DNA from: Propionibacterium sp.
GTDB lineage: Bacteria > Actinomycetota > Actinomycetes > Propionibacteriales > Propionibacteriaceae
Direction: 5' to 3'
Length of the DNA stretch: 64,000 nucleotides
Assembly: GCA_012517405.1 (NCBI GenBank)
Contig: JAAYVB010000004.1
Span: 186,001-250,000, forward strand
Below the pieces are notes generated by a model that made no database searches, was not told the origin of the DNA, and worked only from the letters and a program-made list of their open reading frames with translations. Shown here in pieces: positions 43,116 to 56,054 of this stretch; within the stretch, counting starts at the first letter, position 1, and every line of letters starts with the position of its first letter. Both the position numbers and the translations under genes were made by a program.

Positions 43116-43805
43116 TCAGTGCTGGCCGTAGACAGTGGTGTAGCGATCGTGAAGCCGGTCGATGAGGTCCTGGGCGATCGGCAGGGGATCACCGAGTTGC
43201 CGTGCCACATACACGGTGTGGGCCACCTCCTCGACCATCGCCGCGGCCTTGACCGCGGCCTCGGCGGTCTTGCCGATGGTGAAGGGGCCGTGGTTTTGCA
43301 TCAGGACGGCCGGCGAGCGCGAATCCCGCAGGGTCTCGACGATGCCGCGTCCGATCGAATCGTCGCCGATGATCGCGAACGGGCCGACCGGCACCGGCCC
43401 GCCGAATTCGTCGCCCATCATGGTCAGCACGCAGGGGATCTCTTCCCCGCGGGCGGCCCAGGCCGTCGCATAGGTCGAATGCGTGTGCACCACGCCGTAG
43501 ATCTCGGGCATGTGCCGGTAGACATAGGCGTGCGCGGCGGTGTCGGACGACGGCGAGTGGTCGCCGTCGACGAGGACGCCGTCGAGGTCACAGACCACCA
43601 TGTCCTCGGGCCTCAGCCGGTCGTATCGCACCCCCGACGGCTTGATCACCATCAGGTCGGCGGAGTACAGGCGCTGCGATACGTTGCCGGCGGTCCAGAC
43701 CACCAGATTCCAGCGCGTCAGTTCCGCGTGCAGCGCGCAGACATCTTCACGGGTCCGGGCTATCTCGTCCTGCACCTGTGGTGGGTAGTCCTGCAGATCG
43801 GTCAT
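43116..43805 (-). CDS. araD: L-ribulose-5-phosphate 4-epimerase (first copy)
   Basis: Epimerises L-ribulose 5-phosphate to D-xylulose 5-phosphate, feeding the pentose phosphate pathway. 229-residue class II aldolase fold: VWTAGNVSQR, IKPSGVRYD, the zinc His set in VVHTHSTYATAWAARG and the later MQNHGPFTIG, with PVGPFAIIGDDSIGRGIVETL. ATG 43805 is preceded by GGAGGA; the frame is open farther upstream but this fits the family. Second in the operon, 46 bp after the kinase gene. A paralogue lies at 56055-56756. Confidence 0.94.
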   Translation of the reverse strand: MTDLQDYPPQVQDEIARTREDVCALHAELTRWNLVVWTAGNVSQRLYSADLMVIKPSGVRYDRLRPEDMVVCDLDGVLVDGDHSPSSDTAAHAYVYRHMPEIYGVVHTHSTYATAWAARGEEIPCVLTMMGDEFGGPVPVGPFAIIGDDSIGRGIVETLRDSRSPAVLMQNHGPFTIGKTAEAAVKAAAMVEEVAHTVYVARQLGDPLPIAQDLIDRLHDRYTTVYGQH

Positions 43806-43851
43806 CGTTCCTCCGGGTTCGTCATCGCTGGCGTTCGTGGTGCCGCCGGCC

Positions 43852-45465
43852 TCAACGCAGCACGGCGACCGCGGCGCGCTCGGCGGCCAGGCCTGCTTCG
43901 TAGCGTTCGAGGTAGGCGCGGTAGCCGGCGACATCTGCGTCGCTGGGCACGATGGTGGTGGACGCCACGGCGGCGAAGACATCGTCGGCCAAGAAGGTCT
44001 CGAGGCTGCGTCCGTTGCCGCTGACCAGGTAGGACGCCAGCACGGCCATGCCCCAGGCGCCGCCCTCGCCGGCCGTCGCGGAGACGGCCACCGGTGTCTC
44101 GATCGCCGCCGCCAGGAACCGTTGCGCGACATCCGCGGTGCGGAAGACCCCGCCGTGGGCGTACATGGTGTCGAGTCCGACGGCTTGTGCGGTCAGCGTC
44201 CGCATGCCCAGGCTCAGCGAGGCGAAGCTGGCGTAGACCTGGGCACGCATGAAGTTCGCCAGCGTCAGGGCGCTGTCGGGGGTGCGCACGATCATCGGGC
44301 GGCCCTCGTCCAGGCCGATGACCGGCTCCCCGGCCAGCGCGTTGTAGGCGAGCAGTCCGCCGGCGTCCGGTTCGCCCTCGAGCGCAGCGCCGAGCAGGGC
44401 CGCGAAGACCGCGTCCCGGTCTGCCGGCACGCCGATCCGCTGGGCGAAGTCGTGAAACAGGTCGGCCCACGAACCGAGTTCGCTGGCGCCGTTGTTGCAG
44501 TGCACCATCGCAACCTGATGGCCGGCCGGTGTGGTGACCAGGTCGATCTCGGTATGTACCGAGACCAGCGGTCGTTCGAGAACCACCATCGCGAAGATCG
44601 ACGTACCCACCGAGACGTTGCCGGTGCGCGGGGCCACCGCATTGGTCGCGACCATGCCGGTGCCCGCGTCGCCCTCGGGTGGACACAGCGGAATGCCGGC
44701 GTCGAGACGTCCGCTCGGATCAAGGAGGAGCGCTCCGGCGGTGCTGAGTGTCCCGGCCCGGTGGCCGGCGTCCAGTGGCCGGGGGAAGATCTCCTCGATG
44801 CGAAGGCTCGTGTGATGGCGTGCCAGCAGGTCGTCGACCTTGGCTGCACGGGCGGGATCCCAGTCATGAGTGATGTCGTCGATCGGGAACATCCCGGACG
44901 CGTCGCCCACCCCGAGCACCTTGCGTCCGGACAGCTGCCAGTGCACGTAGCCGGCCAGCGTGGTGCAGAAGTCCAGCTCGCCGAGGTGCGGCTCGCCATC
45001 GAGGACGGCCTGGTAGAGATGCGCGATCGACCAGCGCAACGGCACGTTGTACTCGAGCAGATCGGTGAGCTCCGCCGCGGCCCGGCCGGTCGAGGTGTTG
45101 CGCCAGGTGCGGAACGGCACGAGCTCGTGCCCATCCTTGTCGAAGGCCAGATATCCGTGCATCATCGCCGAGATGCCGATGGCCGCGAAACCGGTCGGAC
45201 GCACGCCATACCTGAGCTCGGCGTCCGCGCAGGCCGCCGCGTATGCCTGTTGAATCCCCTGCCAGACCGCATCCAGCGAGTAGGTCCAGGTCTGATCGAT
45301 ATACCGGTTCTCCCAGCCGGCGCTGCCTGTCGCCAGCGTCGTCTCGCCGTCGCCGACGATGACCGCCTTGATCCGGGTGGAGCCGAGCTCAATGCCCAGC
45401 CGTGCGTTGCCCTCGGCAAGCGTGGCCGCGCTCGCGCTCGCCTCGTGTGTCATCGACATCGTCAT
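43852..45465 (-). CDS. FGGY-family L-ribulokinase, AraK-like
   Basis: 537-residue FGGY kinase that most likely phosphorylates L-ribulose, by its place before araD and araA. It is not the canonical AraB: the sequence (LGIELGSTRIKAVIVG, WENRYIDQTWTYSLDAVWQGI, GISAMMHGYLAFDKDGHELVPFRTWRNT, RWSIAHLYQAVLDGEPHL, GDASGMFPIDDITHDWDP) matches the non-orthologous ribulokinase group described as AraK in Clostridium acetobutylicum. VVLERP and the C-terminal GGVFRTADVAQRFLAAAI hold the ATP-side motifs. Start at ATG 45465; ATG 45459 and 45453 are alternatives. First gene of the operon, divergent from galM-like/lacI genes. Confidence 0.85.
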   Translation of the reverse strand: MTMSMTHEASASAATLAEGNARLGIELGSTRIKAVIVGDGETTLATGSAGWENRYIDQTWTYSLDAVWQGIQQAYAAACADAELRYGVRPTGFAAIGISAMMHGYLAFDKDGHELVPFRTWRNTSTGRAAAELTDLLEYNVPLRWSIAHLYQAVLDGEPHLGELDFCTTLAGYVHWQLSGRKVLGVGDASGMFPIDDITHDWDPARAAKVDDLLARHHTSLRIEEIFPRPLDAGHRAGTLSTAGALLLDPSGRLDAGIPLCPPEGDAGTGMVATNAVAPRTGNVSVGTSIFAMVVLERPLVSVHTEIDLVTTPAGHQVAMVHCNNGASELGSWADLFHDFAQRIGVPADRDAVFAALLGAALEGEPDAGGLLAYNALAGEPVIGLDEGRPMIVRTPDSALTLANFMRAQVYASFASLSLGMRTLTAQAVGLDTMYAHGGVFRTADVAQRFLAAAIETPVAVSATAGEGGAWGMAVLASYLVSGNGRSLETFLADDVFAAVASTTIVPSDADVAGYRAYLERYEAGLAAERAAVAVLR

Positions 45466-45488
45466 CCTTGAGTCCGTCTAGCGATAGG

Positions 45489-45554
45489 AAATGTTATCGT
45501 TAACACAACATAACCGAGGGGCTCGTGGCGTGCAAGATGAGAACGATAACATTT
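45489..45554. promoter_or_regulatory. Paired inverted operators between the arabinose operon and its regulator genes
   Basis: AAATGTTATCGTT (45489-45501) and its exact reverse complement AACGATAACATTT (45542-45554), centres 53 bp apart (about five helical turns). They face each other in the divergent promoter region. The TTATCG/CGATAA core and the linked LacI-family gene suggest repressor binding with DNA looping. Extra GTTA/TAAC repeats follow the first site. Confidence 0.7.
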
Positions 45555-45648
45555 TGGCACCGGACCATCGCCGGGATCGCTGCTGATCTCCTGTACATGC
45601 GTTGTGACTAGGTATTAAGCCAGTGCCGGCGAGCTAGGAGGGGCTTCG

Positions 45649-46602
45649 GTGATTTCAGGACGAGATGGTCCTCGCCCGATCAGTGGGTGGCAGGCGCAGA
45701 TCGGCTGTGGGGACTACCAGGCACAGATCGCCTCGGTCGGGGCCAGCCTGCGCGCGCTGACCTGTCGCGGTCGCGACCTGGTGGCGCCATTCGATGCCGA
45801 CATCGTGCGACCGGTCTTCCGCGGCGCCGTGCTGGTGCCGTGGCCCAATCGCGTTGTCGGTGGACGCTACGTTTTCGACGGCCAGGTGCATCAGTTGCCG
45901 ATCAACGAGCCCGACCGGGGCAATGCCCTGCACGGGCTCGCGGCGTGGGCGGATTGGGTTCCGGTTCGCTGTGACCGGTCGTCGGTCACGCTGGAATACC
46001 GGATCCCGGCGCAGGAGGCCTACCCGTTCGACGTGCTGACCGAGGCAACCTACCGGCTGGACGAAGACGGTCTGCACTGGTCGGTGCGCGCCACCAATCT
46101 CGGCGACTCGCCCGCCCCCTATGCGCTCGGCTCGCACCCCTACCTGGTCGGCGGAGCGGGACGGGCCGACGATTGGACGCTGGCCGTGCCGGCCGCCCAG
46201 GTGCTCGAGGTCACCGAGGAGCGGCTGGCGCCACTGGGACTGCACCCCGTCGAGTCGTACCGGGCCGGCGCCTTGGACTTCCGGTCCGCGCGCCCGGTCG
46301 GCTCGACGCTCATCGACCACGCGTACACCGACCTCATCGCCGGCGAGCGGGGGGCGGCCCGAGTCGAGGTGCGGTCGGGCGGCACCGGAGTGGCGCTGAT
46401 CTGGGATCCGCAGGTCTTGCCGTGGGTGCAGGTGCACACGGCCGATCGTCCCGAGCCCGCACTGAACCGAAGCGGGATCGCGGTCGAACCGATGACCTGC
46501 CCGCCCGATGCCTTCAACAGCGGTGACGATCTGGTCATCCTCGACCCCGGTGCCAGGCATGAGGCATCCTGGGTCATCCGGGCGATTCAGGAGGACAGGT
46601 GA
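45649..46602 (+). CDS. Aldose 1-epimerase family protein
   Basis: 317-residue galactose-mutarotase-like protein. Marks are FRGAVLVPWPNRVVGGRYVFDGQVHQLPINEPDRGNALHGLAAW (the catalytic His in NALHG near residue 85), the SHPYL motif (ALGSHPYLVGGAG) near 163 and a final Glu in GIAVEPMTCPPDAFNSGDDLVIL near 280. It would interconvert sugar anomers, for instance L-arabinose entering the araA step. GTG start follows GGAGGGG. The stop overlaps the LacI-family gene by four bases, so enzyme and regulator are co-transcribed away from the kinase operon. Confidence 0.88.
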   Translation: MISGRDGPRPISGWQAQIGCGDYQAQIASVGASLRALTCRGRDLVAPFDADIVRPVFRGAVLVPWPNRVVGGRYVFDGQVHQLPINEPDRGNALHGLAAWADWVPVRCDRSSVTLEYRIPAQEAYPFDVLTEATYRLDEDGLHWSVRATNLGDSPAPYALGSHPYLVGGAGRADDWTLAVPAAQVLEVTEERLAPLGLHPVESYRAGALDFRSARPVGSTLIDHAYTDLIAGERGAARVEVRSGGTGVALIWDPQVLPWVQVHTADRPEPALNRSGIAVEPMTCPPDAFNSGDDLVILDPGARHEASWVIRAIQEDR

Positions 46603-47654
46603 GCACCGAACAGCCGTCGCGACCCGCCGGACGTGGCCGACCGCCGAGTCTCAGGGATGTCGCCGACCGCGCCCAGGTATCCCATCAGACGGTCTCCCGC
46701 GTGATCAACGATTTCCCCGGGGTGCGCCCGATGACTCGCGAACGGGTGCTGGCGGCGATCGACGAGCTGGGCTACCGCCGCAACAACGCGGCGCGGACGC
46801 TGGTCACCCGGCGTTCCGGGCTGATCGGTGTGATCGCCGTCGGCTCGTTCCTCTTCGGCCCGACGAGCACGCTGGCCGCGATCCAGGAGGCGGCCCGCAA
46901 GAACGGATACATGCCGCTGCTGGCGACGCTGCGGGAGAACTCGCAGGCAGCGCTGATCGAGGCCGTCGACGAGGTGCTCGATCACGGCATCGAGGCACTG
47001 GTGGTCATCGCCTCCCGCGAGTCGATGGGCCGCAGGACTGCCGAGTTGCGGCCGGGCGTCCCGGTGATCGTGGTAGGACCGAACCCGGCCGAGGCGGACG
47101 ATCTGGCCACGCTGAGCGTCGATCAGAGCGCCGGGGCGACCGCCGCGATCGAGCATCTGGCCGGGCTCGGTCATCGTCGCGTGGTCCTGCTCGCCGGCCC
47201 CCAGGACTGGGTCGATGCGCAGCAGCGGCTGACCGCGGCGCAGCGCTGCTGCGACGACCACGGCATCGTCAGCCAGGTGCTGCTCGGCGACTGGAGTGCG
47301 GCCAGCGGCTTCGCGGCGGGACAGGTTCTGCTCGCACAGTGGGCGGCCGATCACTCAGGCCCGCTGCCGACCGCTGTCTTCGCGGCCAACGATCACATGG
47401 CTCTGGGGCTGCTGGCAGCCTTCCATGCGGCGGGGGTGGAGGTGCCGGCCGACATCTCGGTGGTCGGCTTCGATGACATCGCAGGGGCGGACTACTTCAT
47501 TCCGCCGCTGACCACGATCCGCCAGAACTTCGATGCGCTGGGTCATCAGGTGCTGCTGGCAACGCTTTCCGCCCTGGCGGGCGAGACCGTGGATCTGACG
47601 CCCGCTCCGGCGCAGTTGTGCGTCCGGAGTTCGACCGCCCCGCCCCGGGCGTGA
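46599..47654 (+). CDS. LacI family transcriptional regulator
   Basis: 351 residues. N-terminal HTH SLRDVADRAQVSHQTVSRVINDFPGVRPMT with the hinge LGYRRNNAARTL (residues about 14-60), then a periplasmic-binding-protein-like core: SGLIGVIAVGSF, DHGIEALVVIAS, HRRVVLLAGP, TAVFAANDHMALGLLAA and ISVVGFDDIAGADYFIPPLTTI. Ligand likely an arabinose-related sugar by context. GTG 46599 overlaps the epimerase stop (GTGA). Expected to bind the paired operators at 45489-45554 and repress both directions; binding not shown. Confidence 0.9.
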   Translation: MSTEQPSRPAGRGRPPSLRDVADRAQVSHQTVSRVINDFPGVRPMTRERVLAAIDELGYRRNNAARTLVTRRSGLIGVIAVGSFLFGPTSTLAAIQEAARKNGYMPLLATLRENSQAALIEAVDEVLDHGIEALVVIASRESMGRRTAELRPGVPVIVVGPNPAEADDLATLSVDQSAGATAAIEHLAGLGHRRVVLLAGPQDWVDAQQRLTAAQRCCDDHGIVSQVLLGDWSAASGFAAGQVLLAQWAADHSGPLPTAVFAANDHMALGLLAAFHAAGVEVPADISVVGFDDIAGADYFIPPLTTIRQNFDALGHQVLLATLSALAGETVDLTPAPAQLCVRSSTAPPRA

Positions 47655-47671
47655 CATCGCATTCTGGCGCC

Positions 47672-48190
47672 TCAGATGTGCTCTTCGACCCAGCGCTCGA
47701 TCGCATCCGAGTCGACGTAGTCGTGGGTGTTCACCGCGGGAATGGTCTCGAAGCGCCACTGGCGTGGGGCGTGGGCTGAGACGAACTCGCGGGCCTTCTC
47801 GGCCGAACCGAACGGATCGTCTTCGTTCTGCACCACCGTCACGGGCGGCAGCTTCGGCAGGTAGCCGACCGCCTCCGGATCGTTCTCGAAAGCCTCCAGC
47901 GGCAGTCCGAGGAAGACCTCGCCTGCGGGCTGGATCAGCCGGCGTCCGATGGCCAGGGTCGCGATCACGGTGCCGATCGATTTTGCGACCACCACGGGCC
48001 GATCGAGCGGGCCGGCCAGCTCGGCCGCCGCGCTCACCTCGGCCTCAATGTCGATGACCCGCGTGCCGGCGAGCCAGTTCGCATAGACGAGCCGGGCGAC
48101 ATGATGACCGTGCGATTCCAGGGCTTCGGCAAGAGCGCGCGACCACTCGAGATGCCTCGGGCTCTGCCCGCCGAGCAGAAGAATGTCCAT
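47672..48190 (-). CDS. Alpha/beta-hydrolase-like protein
   Basis: 172 residues of a small alpha/beta hydrolase. MDILLLGGQSPRHLEWSRALAEAL at the N-terminus, the nucleophile elbow as VVVAKSIGTVIATL (Ser near residue 78, K-S-I-G in place of GxSxG), VVQNEDDPFGSAEKAREFV and a final NTHDYVDSD supplying the His. Substrate unknown. The frame is open farther upstream but ATG 48190 fits the fold start. Divergent from csoR. Confidence 0.7.
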   Translation of the reverse strand: MDILLLGGQSPRHLEWSRALAEALESHGHHVARLVYANWLAGTRVIDIEAEVSAAAELAGPLDRPVVVAKSIGTVIATLAIGRRLIQPAGEVFLGLPLEAFENDPEAVGYLPKLPPVTVVQNEDDPFGSAEKAREFVSAHAPRQWRFETIPAVNTHDYVDSDAIERWVEEHI

Positions 48191-48279
48191 GGGCAAAAAG
48201 ATAGTTCTTGGGTCGGGTGATCTCCCAGCCTGGCAGGGCAGGCTCAGGTCTGCGAACGGCAACAGGTTGCGTGACGGGC

Positions 48280-48307
48280 TTGCGCATATACCCCTGGGGG
48301 GTAGGGT
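48280..48307 (+). promoter_or_regulatory. csoR-copZ-copA promoter with CsoR-type operator
   Basis: TTGCGC (48280-48285), 16-bp spacer, TAGGGT (48302-48307), 7 nt to the GTG at 48315. TATACCCCTGGGGGGTA (48287-48303), a GC-rich near-palindrome of the CsoR class, covers the spacer and enters the -10. Copper would release the repressor; CsoR is the first gene of the operon, so self-control is inferred. Confidence 0.65.
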
Positions 48308-48314
48308 GGGCCCC

Positions 48315-48629
48315 GTGAGTACGGACGAATGCAGCATGCACGGGCACCATCACGGCTATCTCGACGACAAAGACGCCTATCTCTCGCGGTTGCGCCGCAT
48401 CGAGGGACAGGTGCGCGGCATCGCCCGGATGGTCGAGGAGGAGAAGTACTGCATCGATATCCTCACGCAGATCTCGGCGGCCACCAGCGCCCTGCAATCG
48501 GTGGCACTGGGCCTGCTCGACGGCCATCTGAACTCCTGTGTCCTCGACGCCGCCAAACAGGGCGACGACGCGGCCAAGGAGAAGCTCGATGAGGCCAGCA
48601 ATGCCATCGCCCGGCTCGTCCGCTCCTGA
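48315..48629 (+). CDS. csoR: CsoR-type copper-sensing repressor
   Basis: 104-residue member of the CsoR/RcnR all-helical regulators. The Cu(I) ligand trio is present: Cys in [10 protein letters not shown] (near 47), His and Cys in [15 protein letters not shown] (near 72 and 76). Its N-terminus is His-rich ([11 protein letters not shown]). [17 protein letters not shown] matches the DNA-contact helix. GTG 48315 is 7 nt after TAGGGT; ATG 48336 is an alternative. Next are the copper chaperone and ATPase genes, so the sensor governs copper export. Confidence 0.92.
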   Translation: MSTDECSMHGHHHGYLDDKDAYLSRLRRIEGQVRGIARMVEEEKYCIDILTQISAATSALQSVALGLLDGHLNSCVLDAAKQGDDAAKEKLDEASNAIARLVRS

Positions 48630-48692
48630 AGCACCCGTCATACCGCAAGCGCGGACAGCGCAGCAGAAATGAAACCGAGAGGAATCCATCAC

Positions 48693-48899
48693 ATGATCAC
48701 GAACTACGTCGTCACCGGCATGACCTGCGGCCACTGCGTCAACCACGTCACCGAAGAGGTCTCGGCCATCCCCGGCGTCACCGAGGTCAAGGTCGAGCAG
48801 GCCGGCCCCATGACCGTCAGCAGCGATACCGCCATCGATTTCGGCACGATCGAAGAGGCCGTCGCCGAAGCCGGAGACTACAAGGTGGCGCTGGCCTGA
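48693..48899 (+). CDS. copZ: Heavy-metal-associated (HMA) copper chaperone
   Basis: 68-residue chaperone with one HMA ferredoxin-like fold and the metal loop [11 protein letters not shown] near residue 9, then [13 protein letters not shown] and the second strand-helix ending GDYKVALA. It carries Cu(I) to the P-type ATPase. ATG 48693 is preferred over 48669 because AGAGGA (48678-48683) is nine bases before it. The stop TGA and the copA start ATG share the last base (TGATG), a sign of tight coupling. Confidence 0.92.
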   Translation: MITNYVVTGMTCGHCVNHVTEEVSAIPGVTEVKVEQAGPMTVSSDTAIDFGTIEEAVAEAGDYKVALA

Positions 48900-51145
48900 T
48901 GACATTGGGGACGACAGACGGCGCACCCACCAGCCTGGAATCGCCGGCACGTCAGATCATCGAACTCGACGTGCAGGGCATGACCTGCGCGTCGTGTGCG
49001 GCGCGTATCGAGAAGAAGCTGAGCAAGCTTGACGGAGTGCAGGCGAGTGTCAACTACGCAACCGAGAAAGCCCATGTGGTGGCTCCCGCCGGGCTGACCG
49101 CCGATGATCTGATCGCTACCGTGCAGGCTGCCGGATACGATGCCGCTCTGCCGGTCCCCGAAGCCAAGCCGCGCGATCGGGCGGCCGAGATCAAGCGCCG
49201 CCTGATCGTCTCGGCCACGCTGGCGGTGCCGGTCATCGCGATGGCGATGATCCCGCCGCTGCAATTCCCCGGATGGCAGTGGGTCAGCCTGGCGCTCGCC
49301 ACCCCGGTGGTCACCTGGGCAGCCTGGCCGTTCCACCGCTCGACACTGGTGAACCTGCGCCACGGCGCTGCCACCATGGACACCCTGATCAGCCTGGGCA
49401 CCAGCGCCGCCTATCTGTGGTCGCTGGTCGCGTTGATCTTCGGCAACGCCGGCATGATCGGCATGACCCACCGCTGGACGCTCAGCCTGTCACACGACCA
49501 CCAGCTGACCTCGATCTACTTCGAGGCCGCCGTCGGCATCATCACGTTCATCCTGCTCGGCCGCTACATCGAGGCCCGCTCACGCCAGGACGCCAGCTCC
49601 GCGCTGCGCGCCCTGGCTGAGGTCGGGGCCAAGTCGGTCACCGTCTTGCGCGGTGGCGCAGAAGTCACCGTCCCGATCGAGAAACTCGTGGTGGACGACG
49701 AGTTCGTGGTGCGTCCGGGCGAGAAGATCGCCACCGATGGAGTGGTGGTCAGCGGGGACTCGGCGATCGACAACTCGGTCATCACCGGCGAGTCACTGCC
49801 GGTCGATGTCCATCCGGGCAGTGCCGTGGTGGGCGCCTCGGTCAACACCACCGGACGATTGGTCGTACGGGCCACCGCGGTCGGTGCCGACACCCAGCTC
49901 GCCCAGATCGCCCACCTGGTCGAACTGGCCCAGACCGGGAAGTCCCGCTCCCAAGCGCTGGCCGACAAGATCTCGGGGGTCTTCGTCCCGATCGTCATTG
50001 CGCTGGCGCTGATCACGCTGGTGGTCTGGCTGGTCCTGGGCGAATCCGCCACCTTCGCGGTGACCGCCGCCGTGTCGGTGCTGATCATCAGCTGCCCCTG
50101 TGCGCTCGGCCTGGCCACCCCGACTGCCCTGCTGGCCGGATCACTGCGCGGCTCCCAGCTGGGCATCCTCATCCGCGGTCCCGAAGCCCTGGAGGAGGCG
50201 CACCGCATCCAGGTCATCGCGTTGGACAAGACCGGCACCATCACCGCCGGCCAGATGAGCCTCGATTCCGTCGTCCCGGCACCCGGAGCCGACGCCGACG
50301 AGGTGCTCAGGCTCGCGGCGACGCTGGAATCCGCGTCCGAACACCCGATCGCGCGGGCCATCGTGAAAGCGAACCATGCCACCACCGAGCAGCTGGAGGA
50401 TTTCAGCAACATCCCCGGCCGGGGGGTGCGGGCCAGGGTGCACGGCCGGCCGGCCGCCGCCGGCAATGCCGCGCTGATGTCCGATCAGGGCTGGGCGATT
50501 CCGGACGAACTGAGTCAGGCCGCCGCCGATGCCGCCCAGCGTGGCGCCAGCACCGTGTTCGTCGGCCGGGCGGGCACGGTCATCGGCCTGGTCGCCGTGA
50601 CCGACAAGATCGATCCCAATGCTGCCGCGGCGGTGGGCGCCCTGCACGAGCTGGGACTACGCACCGTCATGGTCACCGGCGACAACCAGGCGGCCGCCGA
50701 ATACGTTGCCGCGCAGGTGGGTATCGACGGTGTCCGTGCCGACGTGTTGCCCGGTGACAAGTTCAACGTGGTGACCGAACTGCAGGCCGGCGGTACCGTA
50801 CCGGTGGCCATGGTCGGTGACGGCGTGAACGATGCGGCAGCGCTGAGCCAGGCCGATCTGGGGATCGCCATGGGCTCGGGCACCGACGCCGCGATCGCCG
50901 CCTCCGACCTGACACTGATGCGCCACGATCTGATGCTGGCCGCCGACGCCATCAGACTGTCGCGGCGAACCTTGAACACCATCCGGGGCAACCTGTTCTG
51001 GGCGTTCATCTACAACGTCTGCGCGATCCCGATCGCCGCACTCGGCTACCTGAACCCGATGTTCGCCGGCGCAGCGATGGCCTTCAGCTCAGTCTTCGTC
51101 GTCACGAACAGCCTGAGGCTGCGCACCTGGAGCCCCAAGCACTGA
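48899..51145 (+). CDS. copA: Copper-translocating P-type ATPase
   Basis: 748-residue P1B-type exporter. N-terminal HMA domain with [18 protein letters not shown] (residues about 25-42), six to eight membrane segments, phosphatase loop TGES, the metal motif [11 protein letters not shown] (CPC) near residue 400, phosphorylation motif DKTGT near 445, SEHPIARAI (HP locus), MVTGDN and [10 protein letters not shown]. Exports Cu(I) and protects enzymes. Ends before a strong bidirectional terminator. Metal identity rests on CPC and csoR context. Confidence 0.94.
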   Translation: MTLGTTDGAPTSLESPARQIIELDVQGMTCASCAARIEKKLSKLDGVQASVNYATEKAHVVAPAGLTADDLIATVQAAGYDAALPVPEAKPRDRAAEIKRRLIVSATLAVPVIAMAMIPPLQFPGWQWVSLALATPVVTWAAWPFHRSTLVNLRHGAATMDTLISLGTSAAYLWSLVALIFGNAGMIGMTHRWTLSLSHDHQLTSIYFEAAVGIITFILLGRYIEARSRQDASSALRALAEVGAKSVTVLRGGAEVTVPIEKLVVDDEFVVRPGEKIATDGVVVSGDSAIDNSVITGESLPVDVHPGSAVVGASVNTTGRLVVRATAVGADTQLAQIAHLVELAQTGKSRSQALADKISGVFVPIVIALALITLVVWLVLGESATFAVTAAVSVLIISCPCALGLATPTALLAGSLRGSQLGILIRGPEALEEAHRIQVIALDKTGTITAGQMSLDSVVPAPGADADEVLRLAATLESASEHPIARAIVKANHATTEQLEDFSNIPGRGVRARVHGRPAAAGNAALMSDQGWAIPDELSQAAADAAQRGASTVFVGRAGTVIGLVAVTDKIDPNAAAAVGALHELGLRTVMVTGDNQAAAEYVAAQVGIDGVRADVLPGDKFNVVTELQAGGTVPVAMVGDGVNDAAALSQADLGIAMGSGTDAAIAASDLTLMRHDLMLAADAIRLSRRTLNTIRGNLFWAFIYNVCAIPIAALGYLNPMFAGAAMAFSSVFVVTNSLRLRTWSPKH

Positions 51146-51191
51146 GCAGACCGTTGGCCGACCGGCGCCGCGATGGCCGGCCGGCAAAGCA

Positions 51192-51231
51192 AAGCGAGCG
51201 TCCGTCAGACTCAGCTGACGGACGCTCGCTT
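51192..51231. terminator. Bidirectional terminator between copA and the DHOD-like gene
   Basis: 17-bp perfect stem, AAGCGAGCGTCCGTCAG with CTGACGGACGCTCGCTT, 6-nt loop. Sits between converging genes; no long T-run but a very stable hairpin. Confidence 0.8.
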
Positions 51232-51249
51232 GCTGTTGCGAGAGAACCC

Positions 51250-52398
51250 TTACTGCGCGTACGTCCGCTTGGCTCGTTCCAGGCCGGAGACATAGCCGGA
51301 ACGCGCGTACTCGGCGGCGTCCGCATCGACCGGCACCGCGAGCATGCCGCGGGTCTGCTGCAACGTCAGCTGACGGCGGTTCAGCCACGAGGTCACCCCG
51401 TCGACCAGCTGACCCGCGTACGAGGGCCCATTGCGCACCAGCGCGGCGGTCGTCATGACCACATCCGCACCTGCCAGCAGGTACTTCACGACGTCCTGGG
51501 TGGTCTGGACGCCGGTGGTGGCGGCCAGCGAGGCGTTCACGCGGCCGTACAGCGTCGAGATCCAGCTGCGCGGTAGTTTCGCCTCGTCCGGATTCGACAG
51601 CTCGAACCCGGAGACGACCTTGAGCTGGTTGAGATCGATGTCGGGCTGCAGGAAGCGGTTGAACAGCACCAGTGCGTCCGCGCCGGCCTCGTCGAGGCGC
51701 CGGGCCATCTCGCCGAAGCTGGAGAAGTAGGGGCTCAACTTCACCGCGACCGGGACGCTGACCTTCGACTTCACGTCGGCCACGATCTCGACGTAGCGGT
51801 CCTCGACCGAACGCCCGGTGGTGGTCAGATCGCCCGGCAGGTAGTAGATGTTCAGCTCGATACCGGCTGCCCCGGCGTCGGCCAGCTGACGTGCGGTATT
51901 GGACCACTCGCCCTTGGTCGAGCCGTTGAGGCTCGCGATCAGGGGCACGTCGATCACCGGCGCCGCCTGCTCGATCAGCTTCAAATAGGTGTGAGTCAAT
52001 CCCGATTCGTCGCTCGGCTCGATCGGGAAGTACGTGAGCGCCTCCGCGAAGCTCTCCGTCGACTGATCCAGCAGCTCGGCCTCGCGGGCCGACTCATGGC
52101 GGATCTGCTCCTCGAACAGCGAGTACATGACGATCGCCCCGACGCCACCCTCGGACAGCGCCTTGATACCGTCCAGGCTCTGGCTCAGCGGGCCGGCCGA
52201 AGCCACCAGGGGATTGCGCAGCGACAGGCCCATGTACTGCGTCCGCAGATCGGTGGCCCGGTCGCGCCCGGAGGGCTCGTCCTCGACGAGCAGGGATCCG
52301 GCCGGAGCCAGCTGGTCGGTGGCGTTGCTGCCCATTGCCGACTTCTGGCGGGCGGATTCCGCCGCAGCTTGCAGGGCTTCAGGGTCGAACTCGACCAT
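51250..52398 (-). CDS. Dihydroorotate dehydrogenase-like protein
   Basis: 382-residue FMN-type TIM barrel of the DHODH family: LRNPLVASAGPLSQSLDGIKALSEGGVGAIVMYSLFEEQIRHE near the N-terminus, IASLNGSTKGEWSNTARQLADAGAAGIELNIYYLP, VPVAVKLSPYFSSFGEMARRLDEAGADALVLFNRF, and GADVVMTTAALVRNGPSYAGQL. The usual catalytic Cys/Ser loop is not clear, so the true substrate is unknown; pyrimidine genes are not nearby. It follows pyruvate:ferredoxin oxidoreductase at once (one-base gap), and the pairing suggests a joint electron-transfer or sugar-acid role. ATG 52398. Confidence 0.8.
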   Translation of the reverse strand: MVEFDPEALQAAAESARQKSAMGSNATDQLAPAGSLLVEDEPSGRDRATDLRTQYMGLSLRNPLVASAGPLSQSLDGIKALSEGGVGAIVMYSLFEEQIRHESAREAELLDQSTESFAEALTYFPIEPSDESGLTHTYLKLIEQAAPVIDVPLIASLNGSTKGEWSNTARQLADAGAAGIELNIYYLPGDLTTTGRSVEDRYVEIVADVKSKVSVPVAVKLSPYFSSFGEMARRLDEAGADALVLFNRFLQPDIDLNQLKVVSGFELSNPDEAKLPRSWISTLYGRVNASLAATTGVQTTQDVVKYLLAGADVVMTTAALVRNGPSYAGQLVDGVTSWLNRRQLTLQQTRGMLAVPVDADAAEYARSGYVSGLERAKRTYAQ

Positions 52399-52399
52399 G

Positions 52400-55996
<3,597 letters not shown>

Positions 55997-56054
55997 CGTC
56001 CCAGCTTCGCACATCGGCATCAAGCTGGGTCAGGTGACCGCCGCGGGCTGGACG

